Assembly (NCBI GenBank): GCA_963712825.1
Contig: CAVQJP010000002.1
Coordinates: forward strand, 310,001-374,000
DNA: 64,000 bases
From: AP-15 sp963712825
Lineage (GTDB): Bacteria; Pseudomonadota; Alphaproteobacteria; ATCC43930; CGMCC-115725
Direction of reading: 5' to 3'
Position 1 is the stretch's first letter, and every line of letters begins with the position of its first letter. A model generated the notes under the pieces. The model saw nothing but the letters and a program-made list of their open reading frames with translations. It did not search any database and was not told the DNA's origin. Both the position numbers and the translations under genes were made by a program. Positions 25,235 through 34,544 of this stretch are shown piece by piece.

Positions 25235-25689
25235 AGCGAGCGCGCCCTCCGGGCCCGGTGCTGCGCCCCGGCGCCCCCCAGCGATCCCGCGCTGCCCGGC
25301 GCTCCGGTACCGCCCAGCGATCCGGCACGGCGCGACGCCGGCGCGCCGAGCGCCGCGGGCGGCTCGCCGAATGGCTGTGCCTGTGGCATTTGCGACTGCG
25401 CGGCTGGCATATCGTGGCGCGCGGCTGGCGCTGCCCCGCCGGCGAGATCGACATCGTCGCGCGGCGCGGCGCGGTGCTGGCAATCATCGAGGTCAAGTCG
25501 CGCGGCGAGGTCGCGGCGGCGGCGAACGCCGTGGCGCCGCGCCAGCGCCGGCGCATCGGACGGGCTGCCGAGGCCCTGCTGGTGTCGCGTCCGGATCTCG
25601 GCGGTCTCGGATTGCAATTCGACGTGATGCTGGTCGCGCCGCGGCGGCTGCCGCGCCATTGGCACGACGCATGGCGCCCTGACGAATAG
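25231..25689 (+). CDS. yraN: YraN-family (UPF0102) endonuclease-like protein
   Basis: A 152-aa protein overlapping rsmI by four bases. The UPF0102 core starts near residue 43: GRLAEWLCLWHLRLRGWHIV, RGWRCPAGEIDIVARRGAVL and IIEVKSRGEVA, i.e. the E-GEID-EVK pattern of the PD-(D/E)XK nuclease fold. The first ~42 residues are an Arg/Ala/Pro-rich extension built on short GC-rich repeats, absent from typical ~120-aa members; a downstream start is possible. The function is not settled in the literature I know. Confidence 0.85.
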   Translation: MKRARPPGPVLRPGAPQRSRAARRSGTAQRSGTARRRRAERRGRLAEWLCLWHLRLRGWHIVARGWRCPAGEIDIVARRGAVLAIIEVKSRGEVAAAANAVAPRQRRRIGRAAEALLVSRPDLGGLGLQFDVMLVAPRRLPRHWHDAWRPDE

Positions 25690-25887
25690 CAGCCAACCGC
25701 CAGACCGGGGCGCATTCGCCCTGCTAACCATTTGCTGCTGCGTGGTATTCGGGCGCCCGTCGGGTCCCGCCCGGAGCCGGCTCCGAGGTTCCGCGCGCGC
25801 GCCCCAAAAGGATCACAGCGCACGATCGGAAAAGGTGCGGATCTGTCGGAGTATTCGACGCGGCATTTGCATATCGGGGGGTGAGCG

Positions 25888-26610
25888 GTGTCGAGCCTAC
25901 GGCTTTTATGGTGGCCGGTGCTGGGTCTCGGGCTGACCGGCAGCCTGAGCGGTTGTCCGCTGGCGATCGTCGGCGGCATCGCCGCCGCGGGCGGGGCGGG
26001 CTACGCTGCCGACCAGGAGCGCGGCGTCGGCGGCACCGCCAGCGATTTCTCGATCAAGACCAACATCCAGACCGCCTGGGCTAAAACCGACCCGGAAATG
26101 GCGGCGCATCTCGACGTGACCGTTTACGAGGGCCGCGCCTTGTTGACAGGGACCGCACCCGACCCGCAGCTCAAGGCCGCGGCGAGCGAGGCCGCCAGAA
26201 CCATGCCCGGGGTGCGCGCCGTCTATGACGAGATCGAAGTGGCGCCGGGCGAGACTGTGTGGAATTCGGCGAAGGACGCCTGGATCACCTCGGAAGTGCG
26301 CTCGAACCTGGTGTTCAGCAATGTCCGCTCGGTCAATTACAATGTCGAGACGGCCGACCGCTCGGTCTACCTGATCGGCTCGGCGCGCAGCCAGGCCGAG
26401 CTCGACCATGCGACCTACATTGCCCGCAACGTGCCGGGGGTCAGGCGCGTCGTGTCGTATGTCGAGGTCCGGCCCGGAGCACCGCCCGGCTCGCAGCCGC
26501 CGGAAGCGCAGTCCGTACCGCCACCGTCGTCGGCCGAGGCGGGCCCTGCGGGCCCGGAGGCGCCGCCCAGCGCCGCGCCGACGACGCCGGTCGAAGCCCA
26601 GCGGCTGTGA
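25888..26610 (+). CDS. BON-domain outer-membrane lipoprotein (DolP/YraP-like)
   Basis: A 240-aa lipoprotein: a signal ending in the lipobox LTGSLSGC, then two BON domains (residues ~50-120: SIKTNIQTAWAKTDPEMAAH and RALLTGTAPDPQLKAAA; ~125-195: SEVRSNLVFSNVRSVNYNVE and SVYLIGSARSQAELDHATYI). The C-terminal 45 residues are Pro/Ala-rich and probably disordered. In enterobacteria dolP lies close to yraN/rsmI/lpoA and helps outer-membrane integrity; the same neighbours here support an equivalent role. Confidence 0.87.
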   Translation: MSSLRLLWWPVLGLGLTGSLSGCPLAIVGGIAAAGGAGYAADQERGVGGTASDFSIKTNIQTAWAKTDPEMAAHLDVTVYEGRALLTGTAPDPQLKAAASEAARTMPGVRAVYDEIEVAPGETVWNSAKDAWITSEVRSNLVFSNVRSVNYNVETADRSVYLIGSARSQAELDHATYIARNVPGVRRVVSYVEVRPGAPPGSQPPEAQSVPPPSSAEAGPAGPEAPPSAAPTTPVEAQRL

Positions 26611-26645
26611 CCCCCGGCGTCAGCGCAGTTTTCAACCGAGTCGAA

Positions 26646-26737
26646 CCCCCTCACCCAGCTCCGGGTAGGGGCTCGGCTGCGCCTCGCCCACCCTTCTCAA
26701 CCTCTCCCCCATCTGGGGAGAGGGAAGGTGAGGGGGC
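26646..26737. repeat. Palindromic intergenic repeat, copy 3
   Basis: Arms CCCCCTCACCC and GGTGAGGGGG surround an inner CCTCTCCCCC-ATCT-GGGGAGAGG hairpin. It sits between the convergent BON-lipoprotein and monooxygenase genes. Same family as the copies at 3572, 4632 and 62432. Confidence 0.75.
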
Positions 26738-26774
26738 CTGCTCCTTCTCCGATGCGGTCTGATCGAAAACGGCG

Positions 26775-27917
26775 CTAGCCGAGGTTGAAGGCCGGCATCA
26801 CGTCGCGGGCGAACCAGCGCAGCTGGTCCTTGAACTCGTCGGGCGGCAGCCCCTCGGCCCAATGGATCATAAAGTCCTCGAGACCGGGATATTTGGCCTC
26901 GATCGATTTGATGCCGTCGATGACCTCACCCGGCGTGCCGCAGAACCACGCCTTTTGCGCAACGCCATCGGCGAGCGAGGGGACCCGCGAGGGCGCCCCG
27001 GGCGTGCCCCAGGTCCGGCCGTGCTCGTCGGCGTAGCGCACAAAGCCGAACGGCGCGAACCATTTGTAGCGCTCGTCATGCGACGGCTCGACCCGCCGTA
27101 TCGCCTCCTCGCGGCTCGCTGCGAGATAGAGGCCGGCACCCCAACACATATTCTGCCCGAGCTCGACATCCTGACCATGGCGCAGGCAGGCCGCGTGATA
27201 GGCGCGGATCACGTCGTCGAGGATTTTTTCGCCGTTCAAGGTCACCATCGCCTTGACGCCGTATTGCGCCATCATGTCGATGGTCCGGCCGCTGGCGATC
27301 GGCATCCAGATTTCGACCGGCAGATGTTTCGGCCGCGGCACACAAGTGATCTCGTCGAGCTGGTAGCCGCGGTACGGTACTTTTGGCGGGCATTCGAAAT
27401 ACTTGCCCTTGTGACGGAACAACTCTTCGTTGAAGCACTTCAGCATCAGCTGCAGTCCTTCCTCGAAGATCTCGCGGTTGGCGTCGGTGTCCAACAAGGG
27501 CGCGCCAAAGGTCTCGACCTCGCGGGTGTGATAGCCCCGCCCGACCCCCATGATAACCCTGCCGTCGGTGACGATGTCAGCCATCGCATAGTCTTCGGCA
27601 AGCCGGATCGGGTGCCACATCGGCAAAATGTTAAAGCCGCAGCCGAATTTCAGCCGCTTGGTCTGGGTCGCGAGCCACAGGCCGAGCTGAACCAGATTTG
27701 GAAAGCACTCATAGCCTTCGTGCTGGAAATGGTGCTCGGCGGTCCACAGCGCGTAATAGCCTTCAGCGTCCATGACCTGCGCCACGTCGCGCGCGGTGGC
27801 GAAGACTTCCGAGAGGCGCTCGTTCGAATAGCGCCGGTCGTTCGCCGGCGTGCCGTCGAGGCCGATATTGTCGAGCGCGATCTGGCCGACATAGAGCGCG
27901 TGAAACCGCTTGATCAT
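26775..27917 (-). CDS. LLM-class (luciferase-like) flavin-dependent oxidoreductase
   Basis: A 380-aa protein of the bacterial luciferase superfamily: MIKRFHALYVGQIALDN at the start, EGYYALWTAEHHFQHEGYE, LKFGCGFNILPMWHPIRLAE, RVIMGVGRGYHTREVETFGA, LPVEIWMPIASGRTIDMMAQ, and a C-terminal FCGTPGEVIDGIKSIEAKYP. These enzymes use F420H2 or FMNH2 and often monooxygenate or desulfurise small organics. It is only distantly similar to the two tandem LLM proteins at 41360 and 42823. An RBS (GGAGGTAGA) lies upstream. Confidence 0.87.
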   Translation of the reverse strand: MIKRFHALYVGQIALDNIGLDGTPANDRRYSNERLSEVFATARDVAQVMDAEGYYALWTAEHHFQHEGYECFPNLVQLGLWLATQTKRLKFGCGFNILPMWHPIRLAEDYAMADIVTDGRVIMGVGRGYHTREVETFGAPLLDTDANREIFEEGLQLMLKCFNEELFRHKGKYFECPPKVPYRGYQLDEITCVPRPKHLPVEIWMPIASGRTIDMMAQYGVKAMVTLNGEKILDDVIRAYHAACLRHGQDVELGQNMCWGAGLYLAASREEAIRRVEPSHDERYKWFAPFGFVRYADEHGRTWGTPGAPSRVPSLADGVAQKAWFCGTPGEVIDGIKSIEAKYPGLEDFMIHWAEGLPPDEFKDQLRWFARDVMPAFNLG

Positions 27918-28232
27918 GATTGCGTCTACCTCCTTCCGCGGTGCCCGGTAAATGGGCGGTATTTCGTATACCTTGCCGCGCCGCGAAAGTCGCGGTGCGG
28001 CAAGGCCCGCAGTCTCGGGGAACCGCGCATGAGATGCCGTATTGGATGATGCCGGTTTTTTTTACAATGATTGCGGCCCCGGGCTTCCGTGGTAACCTGC
28101 TGCCGATGATCACCAAATCCGTTGTAGACAGGGGAAATTGCTTGCGCGGGGCATGCCGGAAATTCTTACACTCGCAATGGCGATTTTTGCAAAAGCTCAG
28201 GACAAACGTTGACATGGCTGATTTTTTTGTCA

Positions 28233-28247
28233 TGGCACGATCGTTGC
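28233..28247 (+). promoter_or_regulatory. Sigma-54 (RpoN) -24/-12 promoter
   Basis: TGGCACG-ATCG-TTGC matches the RpoN consensus TGGCACG-N4-TTGC exactly. It lies 41 bp upstream of the PEP-CTERM protein ATG at 28289, so transcription would start near 28258. PEP-CTERM genes are often RpoN-dependent with the PrsK/PrsR two-component system, so the site fits the gene. The rest of the 371-bp spacer (27918-28288) holds no gene that I can see. Confidence 0.75.
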
Positions 28248-28288
28248 GTGTCACGGCGGCGTGAGTCAGCACGTTTGGAAGGGCGGCG

Positions 28289-28990
28289 ATGAACTTTCGC
28301 GTATTTGTCTTGTCGGGAGCGGTTGCGGTCGGCGCCGGTCTCGCGGGCGGCCCGGCGCTGGCGGCTCCGGTCTGCAGCACGACGACATTCACCTTTGCCT
28401 CGGGGATCGGCAGCGAGCCGGATTCGGCTCTCGGCGCCGGGGTCTGCGTGCAGGCGGCCGACAAGCTGTTCAGCAACTTCAATTTCGGCAACCTTCCGAC
28501 AAGCACCGGCACAGTAACCTTCAACCTGTCGACGGCCGGCTCCATCATCCACCACGACATAACATTTACCGATACGTTCGTGCCCGGAACAAGCTATGCC
28601 GGATTCGGCTACGAGGTCGCAGTGACTTCGCCCCCCATCGGCAACTACATTACCAATTTATTTGCCGACTTTACGCAGACTACGGGCGGGCCGACGACCC
28701 TGACCGAGACAACGAACCCGACCGGCGCCAGCGGCAGCATCGACGTCACAAAAACCGGCAATATCGCTACCGGAACCAACGAAATCGACTTCACCCCGCC
28801 AACTCCGGGTCCGACCGACCTCACCGTGGCTGAAAACCTGACGGTCGGCAGCAACAGCGACGTCTCGGCGATCCTGGATACAATCGTCGAAGACATCCAG
28901 GTCTCGCAGGTGCCCGAACCGGGCTCGCTGGCGCTGCTCGGCACGGCGCTGCTCGGGATCGGCGCGGTGCGACGCCGCCGGCGCCGCTAG
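28289..28990 (+). CDS. Secreted PEP-CTERM sorting-domain protein
   Basis: A 233-aa protein: a signal peptide (MNFRVFVLSGAVAVGAGLAG, cleavage near ALAAP), a Thr/Ser/Asn-rich beta-type body with only two Cys near the N-terminus, and the C-terminal sorting signal VPEPGSLALLGTALLGIGAV followed by an Arg cluster. PEP-CTERM tails are processed by exosortase (EpsH) in species that make exopolysaccharide; the cargo is usually a surface or biofilm matrix protein. No exosortase is in this window. It is driven by the sigma-54 site at 28233 and followed by a strong terminator. Confidence 0.88.
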   Translation: MNFRVFVLSGAVAVGAGLAGGPALAAPVCSTTTFTFASGIGSEPDSALGAGVCVQAADKLFSNFNFGNLPTSTGTVTFNLSTAGSIIHHDITFTDTFVPGTSYAGFGYEVAVTSPPIGNYITNLFADFTQTTGGPTTLTETTNPTGASGSIDVTKTGNIATGTNEIDFTPPTPGPTDLTVAENLTVGSNSDVSAILDTIVEDIQVSQVPEPGSLALLGTALLGIGAVRRRRRR

Positions 28991-29014
28991 CAACGCAAGC
29001 TTTTTGACGTTCAG

Positions 29015-29042
29015 CGGCGCCTCGAGGCGCCGTTTTTATTTT
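29015..29042 (+). terminator. Intrinsic terminator after the PEP-CTERM gene
   Basis: A perfect palindromic stem CGGCGCC-TCGA-GGCGCCG followed by TTTTTATTTTG, 24 bp past the stop codon. It isolates this sigma-54 transcript from the convergent TPR/OGT operon. Confidence 0.85.
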
Positions 29043-29056
29043 GTCCCGCCGCGCGC

Positions 29057-32000
29057 CTAAAAAACCGCCGCATCAGCGGCGGCGGCGAGGGGAGCGGGCG
29101 GCAGCCCGGCGTCGCGGCGCTGCTGCATCAGGCGATAGGCGGCTTCGAGATTGCGCGCGGCGCCGGCAGTGTCGAACAGCGCACAGCTCGACCGGTTTTG
29201 CGCGAGCCGGGCGCGCAGGCCGCCCAACAGCGACGGATCGCGGGCGAGGCGCAATGCCAGCGCTTCGTATTCCTCGGGCGAGCTGGTCACCAGCTCGGGC
29301 AGACCCGCGGCGTGCAGCAGGCTGCCGCCGACGCGACCGGCGAAGGTGTCGCCGACGCAGGTGACGACCGGCAACCCGGCCCACAGCGCGTCGCTGCCGG
29401 TGGTATGCGCGTTGTAAGGGAGCGTGTCGAGAAACAGGTCGGCGAGGCGATGACGCGCCAGGTGCTCGGCGAGCGGCAGGCCCGGCGCCAGCACAATCCG
29501 GGCGGGCTCGACCCCTCGCGCCGCGGCCTCACGCGCGAGGTTGTTGCGGGCCAGCTGGTTTACCTCCATCAGCCACAGCACACTGCCCGGCACCGCGCGC
29601 AACAGCCGCATCCAGATCTCGAAAAAATCGGGCGTGATCTTGTAGACGTTGTTGAAGCAGCAAAAGACGAACCCGTCCTCCGGCAGGCGGAACTCCGCGC
29701 GCGAGCGAGCGAGCGCGGCGATTTCCCGTTTGTCGTCGTTGCATTGATAACAGTCGGGGAGATGGACCAGCTTTTCGGTGAAGAAAGGCTGCTGGTCGGC
29801 AGGCACGACAAACCGGTCGACGATGATGTAGTCGACAAAGTCAGCGCCCATCGTGCTCGGATAGCCGAGGTAGTTGACCTGGATCGGCGCCGGGCGGTGG
29901 GCCAGGATCATCGGCCGGCACGGTCCGGTGTAGCCGGTGAGATCGACGAGAATGTCTACTTCGTCGGCATGGATCAGCTCGGCCGCGCGGCGATGCGACA
30001 GGCCGGCGATGTCGTGAAAGCGATCGAACGCCCGGACCAGACGCTGGCGCAGCGGCCTGCCGTCGTCCGGCCCATAGGAATACCCGATCACTTCGAATTT
30101 GCCGCGATCGTGCTGCTCGATCAGCCCGGCGCATAGGACCGCGACGGCATGCTGGCGGAAATCGGCGGAAAGATAGCCGAGCCGTATCCGCTCATGCCGG
30201 CGCGGCGGCCGTCGCGGGCAAAGATCGGTTTCGGGGAGGGCGAACTGGGCGGCCAATCGCCGAATGCGCTCGAACCGCTCCTGCGCGGTCGACGAGATCC
30301 CTAGCAGGGTAAAGCCGGTGCAGAGCGAGAACGGCGGCTCGCCTCCCTTGCGCGCCCGCGTTTCGCCCTCGCGATATCCTTCCCAGTCGCAAAGGTGCTG
30401 CTTCTCGTAAAACCACGACGCCAACGCCAAGTCGTCGTCGGGCTTGAGGGCGACGGCGCGCTCGAAATAGGCGAGCGCCTCGATGCGCTTGCCTTGAGCA
30501 TTCAGCACGTCGCCGAGGTTGCACAGCGCCTCGACGTAATCCGGGTCAAACGCCAGCGCCCGCCGGTAGCTCGCGACAGCTTCGTCGGATCGCTCCATAG
30601 CGTGCAACGCCGCGCCGAGATTGTTGTGAATTATCGCGTCGTCGGGGGCTAAGGTCAGCGCTTTGTGGAAGCTGGCAACGGACTCGTCCAGCCGCCCCAT
30701 CTCCTTGAGAAGGTTGCCGAGGTTGTTGTGCGCCTCGGTGAGGTCCGGCCGCAGCGCCCGCGCCCGCTCATAGCTCGCCAACGCTTCCTCGGCCCGGTTT
30801 TGAGCGCTTAACGCCCGGCCGAGATTGTGATGGGCCGCGGCGAGGTCCGGCTTCAGCCGGATCGCCTCGCGAAAGCTCGCGACCGCCTCTTCGATTCTCC
30901 CGTTCGCGAGCAGCGCGCTCCCAAGATTGTAGTGGGCTTCGGCCAGGGCCGGCAGCAACGCCAGCGCGCGGCGAAAGCACTCGATCGCCGCGTCGATGTG
31001 GTTTTGCGCAAACAGAGCGTTGCCGAGGTTGTTGTGGCCCTGGGCGAGATCGGGCTTCAGCTCGACCGCCCGCCGATAACTCGCAGCCGCCTCGCTGAAT
31101 CGGCCTTGCGCCTGCAGCGCGTCGCCGAGCTGCTGGTGAGGCTCGACCCGGTTCGGGCTCAACAACGTCGCCTGCCGATAGCTCTCGATCGCTTCGTCGG
31201 GCCGATCCTGCGCGAGCAGCGCGCCGGCGAGGTTGTGGTGCGCCTCGGCAAAACCCGGCTTGGCCGCCAAGGCCCGGCGATAGCTGATTTCGGCAGCGGC
31301 GGACGTCCCCCGCTCCTTCAACACGTTGCCGAGGCCGTTATGCGCCTCGGCGAAATCAGGGTTCAGCTCGATCGCGCGACGATAGCCTTCCGCCGCCTCG
31401 TCGAGCTTCCTTGCGGCATACAGCGCTTCGGCGAGGTTGTGATGGGCTTCGGCGTCGTCCGGCTTCAGCCGGATCGCGTCGCGGTAGTGATCCGTGGCCT
31501 GGTCGAGCCGCCCCAATGCCCGCAACGCATTGGCGAGATTGTAGTGAACCTCGGCGACCTCGGGCGCCAACGCCAGCGCCCGGAAATAGCTCTCGACCGC
31601 TTCGTCGGGCTTTCCCGCCGCGCGCAACGTGCGCCCGAGATCGTAATGCGCCGCGGCGTCATGTGGGGCGAGGGCGACGACACGACGTAGGCTCTCGGCC
31701 GCCTCGCCAAGCCGTCCCTGCTGTTCGAGGGCGCGGGCCAGATTGCGGTGGAGGCCAGGATGGTCCGGGGTCAACTCCAGCGCCCGGCGCAGCGGCGCCT
31801 CGGCTTCGGCGTAACGTCCAAGAGCAAACAAGCCGACCGCCAAATTGACCTGCGCCCCGGCGAAGTCGGGCATCAGCTGGGTGGCGCGGCGGGCGCTCGC
31901 CAATGCCGCCTCATACTCGGCCAGCCCGAGCAGCGCGCGGGCGAGGTTGTTGTGCGGCATCCCGTAGTCGGGTTTGAGCGCAACGGCGCGGCGGAAGCTC

Positions 32001-32350
32001 GCCGCTGCCTCCTCGGTCCGGCCGCCGGCCAATAGGGCATTGCCGTAATTCAAATGGACGTCGGGCAAATCCGCGAGCGCAGGGAGCGCGCGTCCGATCA
32101 ACGCCAATGCCGGCTCGACCCTCCCACATTGCAAAGTGAGGACGCCGAGCAGGTGCAGCGCATCGGCATGGTCCGGGTCTTTTTCGAGCGCCTTGCGATA
32201 AAGCGCCTCGGCGCGCTCGATCCGGCCGGCCTGGTGGTGCGCGAGCCCGGCGTTGACCGTGCGCGCAACACTTCCGGAATGGCGGGGTGTGGGCTTGTCC
32301 TTCGCGGCACCCGGCTTGCTGCCGGGACCGCCGGGCGACGCTGGCGCCAT
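29057..32350 (-). CDS. TPR protein with O-GlcNAc-transferase (SPINDLY/GT41-type) catalytic domain
   Basis: A 1097-aa protein. Residues ~30-645 form 18 uninterrupted 34-residue TPRs (e.g. NALFAQNHIDAAIECFRRAL, SALLANGRIEEAVASFREAI). The C-terminal ~400 residues match GT41: IRLGYLSADFRQHAVAVLCA, VDILVDLTGYTGPCRPMILA, NYLGYPSTMGADFVDYIIVD, FNNVYKITPDFFEIWMRLLR and HTTGSDALWAGLPVVTCVGD (UDP-binding region). Eukaryotic OGT and bacterial homologues glycosylate Ser/Thr of protein partners chosen by the TPRs. It starts one base after the stop of the TPR-sulfotransferase, so both are probably co-expressed. The target is unknown. Confidence 0.9.
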   Translation of the reverse strand: MAPASPGGPGSKPGAAKDKPTPRHSGSVARTVNAGLAHHQAGRIERAEALYRKALEKDPDHADALHLLGVLTLQCGRVEPALALIGRALPALADLPDVHLNYGNALLAGGRTEEAAASFRRAVALKPDYGMPHNNLARALLGLAEYEAALASARRATQLMPDFAGAQVNLAVGLFALGRYAEAEAPLRRALELTPDHPGLHRNLARALEQQGRLGEAAESLRRVVALAPHDAAAHYDLGRTLRAAGKPDEAVESYFRALALAPEVAEVHYNLANALRALGRLDQATDHYRDAIRLKPDDAEAHHNLAEALYAARKLDEAAEGYRRAIELNPDFAEAHNGLGNVLKERGTSAAAEISYRRALAAKPGFAEAHHNLAGALLAQDRPDEAIESYRQATLLSPNRVEPHQQLGDALQAQGRFSEAAASYRRAVELKPDLAQGHNNLGNALFAQNHIDAAIECFRRALALLPALAEAHYNLGSALLANGRIEEAVASFREAIRLKPDLAAAHHNLGRALSAQNRAEEALASYERARALRPDLTEAHNNLGNLLKEMGRLDESVASFHKALTLAPDDAIIHNNLGAALHAMERSDEAVASYRRALAFDPDYVEALCNLGDVLNAQGKRIEALAYFERAVALKPDDDLALASWFYEKQHLCDWEGYREGETRARKGGEPPFSLCTGFTLLGISSTAQERFERIRRLAAQFALPETDLCPRRPPRRHERIRLGYLSADFRQHAVAVLCAGLIEQHDRGKFEVIGYSYGPDDGRPLRQRLVRAFDRFHDIAGLSHRRAAELIHADEVDILVDLTGYTGPCRPMILAHRPAPIQVNYLGYPSTMGADFVDYIIVDRFVVPADQQPFFTEKLVHLPDCYQCNDDKREIAALARSRAEFRLPEDGFVFCCFNNVYKITPDFFEIWMRLLRAVPGSVLWLMEVNQLARNNLAREAAARGVEPARIVLAPGLPLAEHLARHRLADLFLDTLPYNAHTTGSDALWAGLPVVTCVGDTFAGRVGGSLLHAAGLPELVTSSPEEYEALALRLARDPSLLGGLRARLAQNRSSCALFDTAGAARNLEAAYRLMQQRRDAGLPPAPLAAAADAAVF

Positions 32351-32351
32351 C

Positions 32352-34268
32352 TCAGACGGCTGTCTGGTTCTGCTCGAGGACGCCCAGCAGCGGGCCGAGA
32401 TGGCGCTCGTAGCGGCGCCATCGCCCGACCGAATGGGTATATAGGGGTTGGCGCACCTGCCACCCGCTCGCTGTCAGGACCGGCCGGTTGGTTTTGTGAA
32501 ATTCGAGGCAGGCGGGTTCCCAGTCGAGTCCGAGGAAGTCGATCAGCCGGCGGCTCTGCCCTTCGAGATCGGCAACAAGCGTCTCATAGTCGATTGTCAG
32601 CATGCGCAGCGGCAGGACCTTGCGCAAATGGTCTGCCAGGCGCTCGATCTCCGTCGCCCGTATCCCGCAGTCGCCGAGATCGCACGACCACGCGATCGCA
32701 TCGTCAAACCTCGAAAAGAAGCAGGAAAGGCAGGTATCGCGGTTGTCGCGGCGACAAAAGATCACGCGAGCGCCCGGAAACAAAACCGCGATGAACCCGA
32801 GATGAACGATATTGTCGGGCATCTTGTCGATAACACGAGCTGCCCCCCTGCCGAGGAGCCGCAACCGCGCTTCATGCTGATCCGCCAGCCGGCCGGCCAA
32901 ATCCGGGTCGAGGTCGTCGGCCGAATGGCTGCGCCCATGCTCCTGCACTGCCTCGACGATGGCGGCGATGTCCTTGAGCTCGCCGGCGCCGTAGACGCGC
33001 GAGTGGCTGGCCGCGATCTGCTCCACCAGGCTCGTCCCGGAGCGCGGCATGCCGACAATGAAGACCGGCACATCCGAGGGGTTTCCCTCGCCTTCGACCG
33101 ACGAATACAGCTCTGGCGTGCACGAGGCGATCAGGCTGTCGACATGCTGCCGCAACGCCACCGGATCGAAGGTGGCACCCGACGCGGCCAGCCATTGGCG
33201 ATGCAGGGTATTGGCCGCGGCAAAGGCGGCGAAGGCTTCGTCGCAGCGGTCGGCATTGTCGAGCAGCATGCCGAGCGCAAACCCGGCGTCGATACGCAGC
33301 CGCTCCAGGCGCTCGGGGCTGGCAACGAGTGCGCGCAGGCGGTCGAGCTGCTCTTCGCCGCCGGTCCGATGGCCCATCATCGCCAGCCCGGCATGGGCGT
33401 CGGCCAATTCCGGATCGGCCTCGGTTGCGCGGACAAAACACGATCGGGCCTCGTCAAACCGCCCGAGCGCTTTCAGGATCTGCCCGAGCCCGCTCCACGC
33501 GACGGCGAAATCGGGTTTCAGGGTCACGGCACGCCGGCAGCTGGCTTCGCTGCCATAAGGGTCGCCCGCATAAAACAACGCGGCGGCGAGCCGGTAATGG
33601 GCGATTGCGTTTTCGGGCTGCAGCGCCACTGCCTGCTGATGACAAGCGATCGCCTCGTCATACCGCTTGAGCTCGGTCATCATCTGGCCGAGGTCGGTCA
33701 AAACCTCCGCCGTGTTCGGCGCCAGCAGGAGCGCCTTGCGAAAGGCAGCCTCGGCCTCGGAAAAACGGCGCAATCCGCCAAGGGCGACACCGCGATTGGC
33801 GTAAGCCGGCGCGAGATCGGGCATCAGCGCGGCGGCGCGGTCGGCGCTCTCCAGGGCGGCCTCATGGGCGCCCTGCAAGCTGAGCAGGCCGGACAGATTG
33901 CAATGCGCGAGTGCTAGATCGGGGTTGAGGGCGATCGCGCGGCGGTAGCTCGCCGCCGCTTCATCGGGTCGGCCCAAGGCAAACTGGGCGCGGCCAAGGG
34001 TCAGATGGGCGTCGGCGAAATCGGGCCGGTTGGCGAGCGCGCGCGACAGCAGCTGGATCGCGAATTCGTGGTGTCCGCGCTCATGGGCGATAACCCCCAG
34101 CAGGCTCAACGCCTCGACATTCTCCGGCGTCTTGCGCAGCACCCGGCGGTAGCTGGCTTCGGCCCGGTCATAGCGCCCGGCCTTGTGGTGGGCGAACCCC
34201 GTCTCCAGTTCCCGAGGAATTCCGCTTGTTCCCCGAGCCGCTTCCCGACCAGCGCGCGCTGACATCAT
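32352..34268 (-). CDS. TPR-repeat sulfotransferase
   Basis: A 638-aa protein. The frame is open to 34484, but an intrinsic terminator for the gene upstream lies at 34414-34437, so the start must be later; the ATG at 34268 follows CAGGGAAAA. About eight 34-residue TPRs (residues ~20-295) precede a sulfotransferase domain with the PAPS 5'-phosphosulfate loop VFIVGMPRSGTSLVEQIAAS near residue 395 and the 3'-phosphate region RVIFCRRDNRDTCLSCFFSR. It resembles bacterial tyrosylprotein-sulfotransferase-like proteins. Operon with the GT41 gene suggests that both modify surface or secreted polymers (inference). Confidence 0.87.
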   Translation of the reverse strand: MMSARAGREAARGTSGIPRELETGFAHHKAGRYDRAEASYRRVLRKTPENVEALSLLGVIAHERGHHEFAIQLLSRALANRPDFADAHLTLGRAQFALGRPDEAAASYRRAIALNPDLALAHCNLSGLLSLQGAHEAALESADRAAALMPDLAPAYANRGVALGGLRRFSEAEAAFRKALLLAPNTAEVLTDLGQMMTELKRYDEAIACHQQAVALQPENAIAHYRLAAALFYAGDPYGSEASCRRAVTLKPDFAVAWSGLGQILKALGRFDEARSCFVRATEADPELADAHAGLAMMGHRTGGEEQLDRLRALVASPERLERLRIDAGFALGMLLDNADRCDEAFAAFAAANTLHRQWLAASGATFDPVALRQHVDSLIASCTPELYSSVEGEGNPSDVPVFIVGMPRSGTSLVEQIAASHSRVYGAGELKDIAAIVEAVQEHGRSHSADDLDPDLAGRLADQHEARLRLLGRGAARVIDKMPDNIVHLGFIAVLFPGARVIFCRRDNRDTCLSCFFSRFDDAIAWSCDLGDCGIRATEIERLADHLRKVLPLRMLTIDYETLVADLEGQSRRLIDFLGLDWEPACLEFHKTNRPVLTASGWQVRQPLYTHSVGRWRRYERHLGPLLGVLEQNQTAV

Positions 34269-34413
34269 TTTTCCCTGGGTTGCCGACGCGCCTCGACATA
34301 GCATTTTTTTGGGCCCGGGCATATCGCGGCACCCCGGGCGCCCACGCGGTCGGACCGCGGTCCTGGAAAGCTGCTCGCCTCGCGCGCTCTGCCGGCGGCG
34401 ACAACTGGACAGG

Positions 34414-34437
34414 AAAAGCCCCGCCGAAGCGGGGCTC
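34414..34437 (-). terminator. Intrinsic terminator after the DUF883 gene
   Basis: Read on the minus strand, AGCCCCGC-TTC-GGCGGGGCT is followed by TTTTCC. It ends the transcript of the small membrane protein at 34545-34859 and fixes the upper limit for the start of the TPR-sulfotransferase gene. Confidence 0.75.
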
Positions 34438-34544
34438 AGAGTGTTTAGCACGGATGTTCGCCGCCAGCCGCCGCGAGCAGCCAAGGCCGCAACAGACTAC
34501 AGCGCGGAGATAGCCGGCGTCCTGCGGTCGGTTCTTTCCGCCTG

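Noticed and set aside
25231..25400. Short GC-rich direct repeats at the 5' end of yraN as a mobile or regulatory repeat
   Set aside because: They stay in the yraN frame as an Arg/Ala-rich extension and do not recur elsewhere in the window.
29057..34268. Regular ~102-bp periodicity that could be taken for a repeat array
   Set aside because: It is the coding of consecutive 34-residue TPRs; the units are diverged and in frame, with no spacers, so it is not a CRISPR array or satellite.
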